A stretch of 10,627 bases of DNA, from assembly GCA_021160185.1 (NCBI GenBank), contig JAGHDA010000342.1, forward strand, positions 1 through 10,627, written 5' to 3'. Both the position numbers and the translations under genes were made by a program. The DNA comes from Verrucomicrobiota bacterium. GTDB lineage: Bacteria; Verrucomicrobiota; Verrucomicrobiia; Limisphaerales; CAZBKV01. Of this stretch, positions 1-7,363 are shown in pieces; position 1 is the first letter of the stretch, and each line of letters begins with the position of its first letter. The notes under the pieces were generated by a model that was not told the DNA's origin, searched no databases, and was given only the letters and a program-made list of their open reading frames with translations.

Positions 1-2520
1 GTCTTCTTCTACCCCAGCCTCCAGTCCGGCAAGATCCTCTTCTCGAGCGACGGCCCCCTCGGCGCAAACGCCGCCGCCTACGCGCGCCTGCCCTCGGCGT
101 TTTTGGGAATGTGGCAGGATCTCAATTGGACGGGCGGGTACGTGGGCAGCGCTTTCCCCAGCGCCACCTACGGTTTGCTGTGGGCGCTGGGGCCCTACCT
201 CTTCGCCAAGCTTTATACGCCGGCCAGCCTCTTCTTGCTGGCCTGGTGCGCTTGGTTCTGCTTCCGCCAACTGGGATTCCGGCCGTATGTCTGCTGGCTC
301 GCCGCCGCAGCAGCCATGTTCAACGGCGACCTCTTCTCCTACGCGTGTTGGGGGTTGGGCACCCATGCCTTGGCCGGAGCAAGCCTGTTCCTTGCAATCG
401 GCGTCCTCGCCGTCCCGGCCCGCGGCGCGGCGGCCTGGATCCGGGACGCCTTGGCCGGATTCGCGGTGGGAATCGGCGTAATGGAAGGATTCGACAGCGG
501 AGCGATTCTCAGCCTCTACGCGGCGGCGGCGGCCCTGTTTCAGTCCCTGACCGCCGCCGAGGCGGCCGGCTCGCCGCTGCTTCATCGGCTCGGCCGGGGC
601 GCGGCGCGCGTGGTCGTCATGGCCCTGGCCGCGGCCTGGATCGCCGCCCAAGCGCTCACCGTGCTGATCGGAACCCAAGTCAAAGGCGTGGTCGGCATGG
701 GGCAGGACGTCCAGACCAAGACCCAACGCTGGGACGCGGCCACCCAGTGGAGCCTGCCCAAGATCGAAACGCTCCGGATCGTCATTCCCGGCCTGTTCGG
801 CTACCGGATGGACACGCCCGACGGGGGCAACTACTGGGGGCGCGTGGGCGAGCTGCCGAGCAACCCCAAGCTGATGCCCCGCCACTCCGGCGCCGGGCCG
901 TACGCCGGAGTCGCGGTGGTCGTGCTCGGCCTGTGGGCGGCAAGCCTCCTCCGACGCAAGAAAAACAACCCTTTGACTCCCGCCGAACGGCGCTGGGTCG
1001 CCTTCTGGGCCGCGGCGGCGCTCCTTTCCCTGGCGCTGGCCTGGGGCCGGCACGCCCCGTTCTACCGGATCCTCTACGCCCTCCCCTATTTCTCGACTAT
1101 CCGCAACCCGATCAAGTTCCTCCACCCCTTCAGCGTAGCGGCGGTGATCCTGTTCGCTTACGGCCTGGAAGCGCTATGGCGGGAATACAGCGAAAAGGCG
1201 TTCGCGGAAACCGGCGGCCTCCGGGAGCGGATCAAGCAATGGTGGGCCGGGGCCGCGCAGTTCGAGCGGCGTTGGACCATCGGCCTCTGCTTGGCGTGGG
1301 GCGCCGGAGTCTTGGGCTGGTTGATGTACGGCGGCTCGAAGCAGGCCCTGATCGCCTATTTGCGCAAGGCGGTCTCGCCCGCGGAACTGGCTCCGAAGAT
1401 CGCCGCCTTCAGCCTGACCGAGGTGGGATGGTTCCTTCTCTTCTTCGGACTGACGATCCTGATCCTGGTCCTGATCTGGTCGGGCGTGTTCGGCGGCGCG
1501 CGCCGCCGCCTGGGCATGAGCGCCCTGGCGCTGCTGCTCCTGCTCGATTTCTACCGGGCGGACCTGCCTTGGGTCGTCTACTGGAACTTCGCCGAGAAAT
1601 ACGCGCCGACCGAACTGACTGAGAAGCTCCGGACCGACGCCCATCAACATCGCGTGGCCGCGCTGCCCATGCAGATCAACCAAGAATACGGTTTGCTCCA
1701 GCAGCTCTACTTCGGGGACTGGCTTCAGCATCGTTTCCGCTACTACAACATTCAATCGCTGGACGTGGTTCAGGAGCCTCGGCCTTCGGCGGACAACGCG
1801 GCCTACCGGGCCGCCCTTTACGGCAAAGGCGCGGCAGGCCTGACTCGGCTCTGGGAGCTGACCAACACCCGCTACCTCCTCGCTCCGGGCGGGCCGTGGC
1901 CGGAGCGAATCAATCAACAGCTCGACCCCAAACAACGCCGCTTCCGCGTGGCCTACCCGTTCTCTCTGGAACGCGGGTCCGACTCGGCGGCGCTCCTGAC
2001 CCGGCGCGATCCGGCCGGACCGTTCGCCCTCCTCGAATTCACCGGGGCCCTGCCGCGGGCCTCTCTCTTCGATCGGTGGCAGGTCCTCGCCGACGGGCGG
2101 GCGGCGCTCGAAAAGCTCGCCGACCCGGCCTTCGATCCGCATCAGACCGTCCTGCTCGATCAGGATCCCGGGATCCACCCGGCGGCCGAACCAAGCGCGA
2201 CCAACGCTCCCGCTGGCGAGGCGCGTTTCCTCTCCTACAGCCCCAAACACATCGTCCTGGAAGCCCGGGCCGAGCGTCCCGCCATCCTCCTGCTCAACGA
2301 CAAGTTCGACCCCCATTGGCGCGCCCGGATCGACGGCAAGCCGGCCCGGATCATGAGAGGCAACTATCTGATGCGCGCGCTGGCTCTGCCGCCGGGAACG
2401 CACCGAATCGAGTTTGCTTTCCGCGTTTCCCCCGTTCCGTTGGCGGCGAGCCTGGCGGGGCTTGCGGCCGCCCTCGCCGCGGCGCTAGTTTTGAAGAAAA
2501 CCTCAAAGGCTGAAGCATGA
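1..2520 (+). CDS. YfhO-like polytopic membrane protein (5' end outside window)
   Basis: The frame is open from base 1 to the TGA at 2518-2520, giving 839 residues. The codons before the first ATG (103) already read as family sequence (FFYPSLQSGK, then LFSSDGPLGANAAAY), so the real start lies upstream and the 103 ATG is internal. At least ten hydrophobic segments can be seen, for example near 170-270, 360-420, 600-670, 900-945, 1000-1035, 1125-1160, 1280-1330, 1420-1485 and 1510-1545, with a last helix near 2430-2505 ending in a Lys-rich tail. A long soluble region lies between about 1560 and 2425. Its end (2296-2425) has the pattern seen in YfhO proteins: NDKFDPHWRARIDG, then a GNYLMRA stretch and PPGTHRIEFAF. 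Characterised YfhO relatives are GT-C-like proteins linked to glycosylation of cell-envelope polymers; the substrate here is unknown. The overlapping glycoside hydrolase gene supports a role in surface polysaccharide. Family assignment is fairly secure; function is inference. Confidence 0.8.
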   Translation, partial: VFFYPSLQSGKILFSSDGPLGANAAAYARLPSAFLGMWQDLNWTGGYVGSAFPSATYGLLWALGPYLFAKLYTPASLFLLAWCAWFCFRQLGFRPYVCWLAAAAAMFNGDLFSYACWGLGTHALAGASLFLAIGVLAVPARGAAAWIRDALAGFAVGIGVMEGFDSGAILSLYAAAAALFQSLTAAEAAGSPLLHRLGRGAARVVVMALAAAWIAAQALTVLIGTQVKGVVGMGQDVQTKTQRWDAATQWSLPKIETLRIVIPGLFGYRMDTPDGGNYWGRVGELPSNPKLMPRHSGAGPYAGVAVVVLGLWAASLLRRKKNNPLTPAERRWVAFWAAAALLSLALAWGRHAPFYRILYALPYFSTIRNPIKFLHPFSVAAVILFAYGLEALWREYSEKAFAETGGLRERIKQWWAGAAQFERRWTIGLCLAWGAGVLGWLMYGGSKQALIAYLRKAVSPAELAPKIAAFSLTEVGWFLLFFGLTILILVLIWSGVFGGARRRLGMSALALLLLLDFYRADLPWVVYWNFAEKYAPTELTEKLRTDAHQHRVAALPMQINQEYGLLQQLYFGDWLQHRFRYYNIQSLDVVQEPRPSADNAAYRAALYGKGAAGLTRLWELTNTRYLLAPGGPWPERINQQLDPKQRRFRVAYPFSLERGSDSAALLTRRDPAGPFALLEFTGALPRASLFDRWQVLADGRAALEKLADPAFDPHQTVLLDQDPGIHPAAEPSATNAPAGEARFLSYSPKHIVLEARAERPAILLLNDKFDPHWRARIDGKPARIMRGNYLMRALALPPGTHRIEFAFRVSPVPLAASLAGLAAALAAALVLKKTSKAEA

Positions 2521-3836
2521 AACCGATCTTCCTTGCCCGAACCGGCGCGGCGCTTCTGGCGGCCGCGGGATCCTTGACCGCCTTCGCCGCGGCGCAGAGA
2601 GCGGCGATTCCGCCCCTGGAAATCCCCCGGGGCGTCGGAGTCAACATCCACTTCCGCGGCGGCCACGAAAAGGAGCTGGACATGATCGCCGCGGGCGGCT
2701 TCCGGTTCATCCGGATGGACTTCACCTGGAGCGCAATCGAGCACGCCCGCGGCGCGTATGATTGGTCCGCTTATGAAGCGCTCACTTCAGGGCTGGAACG
2801 GCGCGGCCTCAGCGCAATCTACATTCTCGACTACTCGAACCCGCTCTACGAAAAGATCGTGGAAACCCGCGACCCCATCACCGGTCGGGCGACCCGGGCG
2901 TTGGCTTCGCCGCGGGGCCCGGAAAGCGTCGCCGCTTTCGCCCGCTGGGCCGGCGCGGCGGCGGCCCGGTTCCGAGGGCGGCCCGTGATCTGGGAAATCT
3001 GGAACGAGCCGAACATCCATTTCTGGAAGCCCAAGCCAAATGTAGAGGACTACGCCCGCCTGGCCAAAGCCGCGGCGAAGGCCATCCGAGCGGCCGACCC
3101 CCAAGCCTTGATCGTAGCCCCGGCCAGCTCCGGGTTCCCGTGGGAGTTTCTGGAGCGCTTTTTCCAGTCGGGCATTCTGGCCGATCTGGACGCGGTGAGC
3201 GTCCATCCCTACCGGAACTACAGGCTCGGTCCGGAAACCGCGGCGGCGGACTACGCAAAGCTCCGGGCGCTGATCCGCAAATACGCCCCGGCGGGAAAAG
3301 AGCGCCTGCCGATCCTGAGCGGCGAATGGGGCTACGCCACTCACCGCCCCGGCGGGCTCTCCCGAGCGCGGCAAGCCGCCTTCTTCGCCCGGCAACAACT
3401 GGCCAATCTTGCCTCCGGCGTGCCGATCTCCATCTGGTACGACTGGAGAGACGACGGCCCTGATCCCAAAGAACGGGAGCACAACTTCGGCGTCGTGGAC
3501 CTGCGTCTCCAACCCAAGCCCGCTTACCTGGCGGCGCAAACGCTCGCGCGCGAACTGGGAGGCTTTCGCTTTCTCCGTCGGATTGCCGCAGGGCCGAAGG
3601 ACGCCTGGGTTCTGTTGTTCGAAAACGGCAAGGGGGCGCGCAAGCTGGCCGCCTGGAGCGCGGGCTCGCCGCTCCTCCTCTCCATCCCGATCGAGGAGCT
3701 GGGCGTCGAACCGGTCGGGGGCTGCGACTCCTACGGCAAACCGCTCAGCCTCCGCGTCCGCCGCGGCAAGCTGCGCCTCTCTCTCGGCGAAGCGCCCTGC
3801 TACATCGCCGGACGTTCGCGGCGCGCCGGCCGTTAG
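2517..3836 (+). CDS. Secreted clan GH-A glycoside hydrolase (GH5/GH39-like)
   Basis: The protein has 439 residues. A signal peptide is visible (MKPIFLARTGAALLAAAG, then SLTAFAAAQ), with likely cleavage near residues 25-27, so the enzyme is probably exported. The body reads as a (beta/alpha)8 retaining glycosidase: GVNIHF near the start, GFRFIRMDFTWSAIE, then WEIWNEPN with Glu164 as the predicted acid/base, SVHPYR, and ILSGEWGY with Glu270 as the predicted nucleophile. The closing part looks like a small beta domain (about residues 350-430). Both catalytic glutamates are present, so it should be active on a beta-linked glycan, but the substrate and exact GH family cannot be read from sequence alone. 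The ATG overlaps the upstream stop as ATGA, with AAAGG seven bases before it, which indicates translational coupling with the YfhO-like gene. Its TAG stop overlaps the stop of the convergent gene on the other strand. Confidence 0.85.
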   Translation: MKPIFLARTGAALLAAAGSLTAFAAAQRAAIPPLEIPRGVGVNIHFRGGHEKELDMIAAGGFRFIRMDFTWSAIEHARGAYDWSAYEALTSGLERRGLSAIYILDYSNPLYEKIVETRDPITGRATRALASPRGPESVAAFARWAGAAAARFRGRPVIWEIWNEPNIHFWKPKPNVEDYARLAKAAAKAIRAADPQALIVAPASSGFPWEFLERFFQSGILADLDAVSVHPYRNYRLGPETAAADYAKLRALIRKYAPAGKERLPILSGEWGYATHRPGGLSRARQAAFFARQQLANLASGVPISIWYDWRDDGPDPKEREHNFGVVDLRLQPKPAYLAAQTLARELGGFRFLRRIAAGPKDAWVLLFENGKGARKLAAWSAGSPLLLSIPIEELGVEPVGGCDSYGKPLSLRVRRGKLRLSLGEAPCYIAGRSRRAGR

Positions 3837-4834
3837 GGCCGCTTCTTGGCGGGGGTTAGAGACTGGACGCTTATCAAGGTGTTGGTGATGTTCTGATCGA
3901 TGGTCATGCCAAGCTTCCGGCCCATCAACGCGGCGTCTATCTTCATCTTCTGCTTGGCCGCGCTCTCAATCATCCAACCCCTTTCCAGATCGAACCAGCT
4001 TTTGCCCTGAATCTCGCCGCTCTTGAGATCGATCTTCATCGCGGTTGCCGCCGCATCGGTTGAACTGGTCCCGGAGATCGTCCCGCGATACTCGAGCAAG
4101 GCGCATCGGCGGCCTTTGTGGCGCTCGACTCCTCGAAGGGTGTATTCCAGATCGGTTCGGACCTTGCCAAGGCTGGGCAATTCTATTTCCGATGTCACCG
4201 GCCACTTCTCGCCAACCTTGACTTCTCGCTGAGGCATGTGTTGCGGCAAAAGCCCCATTTGCTGGATGCCTTCCTTGGAAAAGAGCTTCTTGAGGCCTTG
4301 CAGCACGGGCGCGGGAGCGCTCCCCTCGATGCGCTTCAAGGCCGCCTCGCCTCCCTTGACCTCTTCGACCTCCCCCTTTGCGTTGGTCAAGAAGCGTAGT
4401 TTCAGCCCAACGAGCTTGCCCATCGTTTGGGCCAAGAGGTTCGTCGCCGCCCCGGCGAGGGACTCTTTCTCAGAATCGTAGGAAAGAATCGTGGCGCCGC
4501 CCATGGAGGCCTGGAGTTTGACCCGGAGGATCTCCATCTCCAGCTCGTAACCTCCGCCCGGCCGAGCGGCGAGCACGCGGAGCGCCATGTCCTGTTCCTG
4601 GCGGACCGACTGGCGCATCGGGCCGGCGCCGGCGCCGGTGATCTCTTGATCCTGAACGGTTACAAGCCGGCGGACCAGCTCCTTGCCCACCGGCCATTTC
4701 CATCTCAAATCGCAGCTCTCGGGCTGCCGGTCGGCGGCAAAGGCGGCCAAGCCGAGGAAGAGGACTCCGAGAGCCGCCGCGGCGACTCGCGCGAAACCGG
4801 TTCGGGTCACACGATGATCATGCTGAGCTGTCAT
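3833..4834 (-). CDS. Secreted DUF6263-like protein
   Basis: The product has 333 residues and a clear signal peptide (hydrophobic ARVAAAALGVLFLGLAAFA, probable cleavage after residue 33), so it is exported to periplasm or envelope. The mature part begins with CDLRWKWPVGKELVRRL and continues as an alternating, beta-rich protein with segments such as LRFLTNAKGEVEEVKGG, VKVGEKWPV and WFDLERGWMIES. This order (a 'regression from a kinetic value' type layout: quantity, threshold sentence, K/R-G-E-W, and a terminal 'sodium-dodecyl'-like beta sheet) is not diagnostic; what I recognise is the general pattern of DUF6263 proteins, which have no known function and are common in Planctomycetota and Verrucomicrobiota. 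No catalytic motif is visible. The start is supported by AGGAG and AAAGGA just upstream. It follows the TPR gene on the same strand after 24 bases, so the two are probably co-transcribed. The family name is from memory and should be checked by profile search. Confidence 0.7.
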   Translation of the reverse strand: MTAQHDHRVTRTGFARVAAAALGVLFLGLAAFAADRQPESCDLRWKWPVGKELVRRLVTVQDQEITGAGAGPMRQSVRQEQDMALRVLAARPGGGYELEMEILRVKLQASMGGATILSYDSEKESLAGAATNLLAQTMGKLVGLKLRFLTNAKGEVEEVKGGEAALKRIEGSAPAPVLQGLKKLFSKEGIQQMGLLPQHMPQREVKVGEKWPVTSEIELPSLGKVRTDLEYTLRGVERHKGRRCALLEYRGTISGTSSTDAAATAMKIDLKSGEIQGKSWFDLERGWMIESAAKQKMKIDAALMGRKLGMTIDQNITNTLISVQSLTPAKKRP

Positions 4835-4839
4835 TAAAT

Positions 4840-4850
4840 TCCTTTCTCCT
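4840..4850 (-). promoter_or_regulatory. Ribosome binding site of the DUF6263-like gene
   Basis: Read on the minus strand, AGGAG is followed by AAAGGA and then ATTTA-type sequence before the ATG at 4834. AAGGA lies about five bases from the start codon. This fixes the start at 4834 and sits in the 24-base gap after the TPR gene stop. Confidence 0.65.
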
Positions 4851-4858
4851 AACGGCCT

Positions 4859-5683
4859 TCAACGGGCTTGTTCTACATCTTCGCCCAACTTCTTACAAAT
4901 CTGTTCCCACCGCGCGAGCCACTCCGGCCAGGCGAAAGTCCAGGGGACGCCCCGGAAGCGGGCCTTCGCCTTCGCCAAGGCGGCGCGGGCGGCGGGGAAT
5001 TGTTGTTTCGCCTCGGTTCGTTCGCCCCATTTCAGCAGGGCCTCGATCAGGTTGAGGCGGTTGGGGAAATAATCGGGGGCTCGTCGCACGGCGCTCTCCA
5101 GGTGACGCCGGGCGCGCTTGCGGCTGCCGAGGCTGAGCGGCCAGCCCGGAGCGTCGCGGTAAAGCATCCCCAGGCAGCGGTCCGGCCCGGCGTAGTCGAA
5201 CGCGGGATCGGCGGCCAAGGCCTTCCGCAGCTCGGCCTCCATGCGCTTGATGAGAAAGAGGCCGCGGAGCTGTTTGACCCGCGCCATTTGCCCCAGGTTC
5301 AAGGCCAAATAGTAATGGCCCTCGACGCGGTTCGGAGCGGCGGCGACGGCTTTTTCGCCAGCCAGAACCCCTTCCTCGGCCCATACGGCTCGCTCCCGGT
5401 TGTCGCGGGCGGCCTCGCCCATGTCGAAGCAGGCCCGCGCATGCTTCCAGGCGGCGGCATATTGCGCCCCGCCGCAGCTCAGGTAGGCCGCGCGAGCCGC
5501 TTGATACTCCCGCTCGGCCCACTGCCGGAACGTCCGCGGCTCGGGCGCTCGGTCCGCCGCGCCCCTTTCACCGCCGAGAAGGCAAAAGCCGACCGCAGAA
5601 AAAAGAACCGCCCAACCCGCCGCCGCGCTCAGCCCGCGTCGCGCGAAGAGCCTTCCTCTGTTTTCGTGCGCCGTCCGTTTCAT
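4859..5683 (-). CDS. Exported TPR protein resembling TatT (TRAP transporter T-component)
   Basis: The product has 274 residues when started at the ATG at 5683. The frame stays open a further 107 codons upstream, but that stretch is Arg/Pro-rich, non-globular and overlaps the divergent gene, so it is rejected. The N-terminus is basic (MKRTAHENRGRLFARRG) and followed by a hydrophobic segment at about residues 18-37, a signal peptide or single anchor. The rest is alpha-helical with TPR-like pairs: about residues 52-90, 97-116, 121-160 and 185-225. The stretch LGMLYRDAPGWPLSLGSRKRA followed by HLESAVRRAPDYFPNRL (about 171-210) matches the pattern I associate with the TatT family, periplasmic TPR proteins found with TRAP transporters. 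No TRAP transporter gene is in the window, so a protein-binding role is all that can be inferred. It is the first gene of a likely operon with the DUF6263-like gene 24 bases downstream. A weak AAGG lies about ten bases before the start. Confidence 0.75.
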   Translation of the reverse strand: MKRTAHENRGRLFARRGLSAAAGWAVLFSAVGFCLLGGERGAADRAPEPRTFRQWAEREYQAARAAYLSCGGAQYAAAWKHARACFDMGEAARDNRERAVWAEEGVLAGEKAVAAAPNRVEGHYYLALNLGQMARVKQLRGLFLIKRMEAELRKALAADPAFDYAGPDRCLGMLYRDAPGWPLSLGSRKRARRHLESAVRRAPDYFPNRLNLIEALLKWGERTEAKQQFPAARAALAKAKARFRGVPWTFAWPEWLARWEQICKKLGEDVEQAR

Positions 5684-5724
5684 TTCTTGAACGCCTTCCG
5701 CCCGGGGAAATCGGCATTGCCGCT

Positions 5725-5752
5725 TTGCGCCGGGAAAGGGCGGCTCTATACT
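5725..5752 (+). promoter_or_regulatory. Candidate sigma70-type promoter for lipoprotein-hpnH-hpnJ
   Basis: TTGCGC (5725-5730) is followed after 16 bases by TATACT (5747-5752), which matches the -10 consensus in five of six positions. The -35 match is weak (three of six). The predicted transcription start falls at about 5759-5760, on the GTG start codon of the next gene. It lies in the short gap divergent to the TPR gene. This is pattern matching only. Confidence 0.4.
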
Positions 5753-5758
5753 TCGGCC

Positions 5759-5965
5759 GTGCAAAGGTACTGCCGCGCAACACTGTCGGCAATCGGGCTT
5801 CTCCTCCTGCTTGCGGGAAGCGGCTGCGGGGGGTTTTCCGGAAGCGCAAGCGGCTCGCCCGCGATGCTTCTTCTCCGCGCGCCGAAGGGGACGGCCGCGC
5901 CGGGAGAAACCGCCGCCGCGCCAGGGCCGAAGGCCTCGCCGCCGAACGCGGCGGAAGCTTCCTGA
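5759..5965 (+). CDS. Candidate small lipoprotein, GTG start
   Basis: This 68-residue frame starts with GTG and reads VQRYCRATLSAIGLLLLL, then AGSGC. That is a short basic n-region, a strong hydrophobic core and a Cys at residue 23 preceded by Gly-Ser-Gly, which fits the permissive lipoprotein rule although the -3 residue is Gly rather than Leu. The mature part would be about 46 residues, Gly/Ser/Pro/Ala-rich, with no recognisable domain. It ends 45 bases before hpnH on the same strand and could be co-transcribed with it. No Shine-Dalgarno sequence is seen; a promoter-like TATACT lies six bases before the GTG, which would make the mRNA leaderless. Part of the frame also lies opposite the rejected N-terminal extension of the TPR gene. 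In GC-rich DNA such a frame can arise by chance, and the frame is also open far upstream, so this is a candidate and not a secure gene. Confidence 0.45.
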   Translation: MQRYCRATLSAIGLLLLLAGSGCGGFSGSASGSPAMLLLRAPKGTAAPGETAAAPGPKASPPNAAEAS

Positions 5966-6010
5966 AGCAAGCCCGGACGAAGCCCGAGGCGAGAGAAAGA
6001 CCAAAGCGTT

Positions 6011-7363
6011 ATGCGATTCCCATTGCCGCTTTCACTGAAAATCGCGGGGCACATCCTGAAAAACCGGCTCCGGGGCAACAAGCAGTTCGCCATGGTTCTT
6101 CAGCTCGAGCCGCTCCACGCCTGCAACCTGAGCTGCCCTGGCTGCGGCCGCATCCGGGAATACTCCACAAGCCTGAAAGAAATCGTGCCGCTGGACCGCT
6201 GCCTGGAAGCCGCGGCCGAGTGCGACGCTCCGATGGTCTCGATCTGCGGAGGAGAGCCGCTCATCTACCCCTACATCGAGGAGCTGGTCCAGGGGCTCCG
6301 CAAGCAAGGGCGGATCGTTTACATCTGCACCAACGGCTTGTTGATGCGGCGCAAGATCGCCGACTACCTGGCGTCCGCCTACACCCAGGAAATGGAGCCC
6401 CGGCTCAAGAGCTGGATCGCGGAGGGGCTCTTGACGGAGACGCAGGCCGCCGAAATCCGCAAAGGCCGATCCGGTCCCAAGCCGGTTGTCGCTCCTTCGA
6501 AGTGGATCTACTGGAACGTCCATCTCGACGGGCTGGAGCGGAACCACGACGCGTCGGTCAACCGCCGCGGGGTTTTCCGCGAAGCCCTCAAAGCCGTCCG
6601 CCTGGCCAAGGCGGCGGGCTATCAGGCGGCCACGAACACCACCGTGTATCGGGAAACCGACATGGCCGAGGTGGAAGCAATGCTCCGCCATTTCGCCGCG
6701 CTGGGGGTGGACGGCCACACTATCTCGCCGGGCTACGACTTCGACTCAGCCAAGCAGGCGATGCTCCAGCAGCAAGGGAAAGACCCGGCGGAGTACTTCC
6801 TCACCCGCCGCATGGTGCGGGAAAAGTTCGCCCACATCCGGGAATGGGGGCGGCGTTACAACATCTTCGGCACCCCGGTTTACCAGGAATTTCTGGAAGG
6901 GCTTCGGGAGTTGAGCTGCACCGCCTGGGCGATCCCCACTTTCAACATTCGCGGGTGGCGCTCGCCTTGCTACCTGCTCGCGGACACTCACTACCGAAGC
7001 TACCGCGAGCTGCTTGAGAAAACGGATTGGGAGCGATACGGCGTGGCGGACGGGAAGGCCCGGGACCCGCGCTGCGAAAATTGCATGACCCATTGCGGGT
7101 ACGACCCCAGCGGCGCGCTGAGCTCGAAGCCGGCTGATATTTGGAAAAACCTCCGCTACAACTTCGGCCCCCGCCCCAAGCCCTCGCCCGAGTGGCTGCG
7201 AATCAATCCGCTCAACGCCGGGCAAAGCCTTGAAGAGCCGGGGCGGTCTCGCAGCGGCGGGCCCGCTTGCCGCTGCGCAGGGCCCGCGACGCCCGCCGAA
7301 CCCGAGGAAGCCGCCCCGACAACTACGGCCAAGAGTTCCCCAAACGCGAAGGACGCCGGATAG
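6011..7363 (+). CDS. hpnH: HpnH, radical SAM adenosylhopane synthase
   Basis: HpnH joins the 5'-deoxyadenosyl radical from SAM to diploptene, giving adenosylhopane, the first step of C35 hopanoid side-chain synthesis. The radical SAM motif is CNLSCPGC (Cys38, Cys42, Cys45), followed by ICGGEPL. Cys106 lies in VYICTN and matches, by position and motif, the Cys106 reported in Zymomonas mobilis HpnH to quench the radical intermediate. Further family marks are HLDGLERNHD (from His171), NTTVY, SPGYDFD, GWRSPCYLL, TDWERYG and CENCMTHCGYDP (Cys355, Cys358, Cys362) in the DUF3463-type C-terminal part. At 450 residues it is longer than typical homologues: about 40 extra residues lie at 121-162, and a Pro/Ala/Ser-rich tail follows residue 395. 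The ATG at 6011 has only a weak purine-rich stretch upstream, but the N-terminus (MRFPLPLSLKIAGHILKNRL) matches the family. hpnJ follows after 116 bases. Confidence 0.92.
   Translation: MRFPLPLSLKIAGHILKNRLRGNKQFAMVLQLEPLHACNLSCPGCGRIREYSTSLKEIVPLDRCLEAAAECDAPMVSICGGEPLIYPYIEELVQGLRKQGRIVYICTNGLLMRRKIADYLASAYTQEMEPRLKSWIAEGLLTETQAAEIRKGRSGPKPVVAPSKWIYWNVHLDGLERNHDASVNRRGVFREALKAVRLAKAAGYQAATNTTVYRETDMAEVEAMLRHFAALGVDGHTISPGYDFDSAKQAMLQQQGKDPAEYFLTRRMVREKFAHIREWGRRYNIFGTPVYQEFLEGLRELSCTAWAIPTFNIRGWRSPCYLLADTHYRSYRELLEKTDWERYGVADGKARDPRCENCMTHCGYDPSGALSSKPADIWKNLRYNFGPRPKPSPEWLRINPLNAGQSLEEPGRSRSGGPACRCAGPATPAEPEEAAPTTTAKSSPNAKDAG
7251..7287. repeat. Nested inverted repeats in the 3' coding tail of hpnH
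   Basis: GCAGCGGC (7251-7258) is perfectly inverted as GCCGCTGC (7269-7276). GCGGGCCC (7257-7264) is perfectly inverted as GGGCCCGC (7280-7287). The two stems share bases and exclude each other. GCGGGCCCGC (7257-7266) is itself a 10-base palindrome. No T-run follows, so it does not look like an intrinsic terminator. Confidence 0.55.

Noticed and set aside
1174..2403. 409-codon open frame on the minus strand inside the YfhO-like gene
   Set aside because: It is an antisense shadow in GC-rich DNA; the product is Arg/Gly/Pro/Gln-rich with no family features, while the plus frame has clear membrane helices and a conserved C-terminus.
4868..5758. Long plus-strand frame opposite the TPR gene, running into the lipoprotein candidate
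   Set aside because: The part before 5759 is antisense to a recognisable TPR protein and has no protein-like pattern; only the last 68 codons look like a gene.
5684..6004. 107-codon N-terminal extension of the TPR protein
   Set aside because: It is Arg/Pro-rich and non-globular, comes before a proper export signal, and overlaps the divergent lipoprotein candidate. The ATG at 5683 is the better start.
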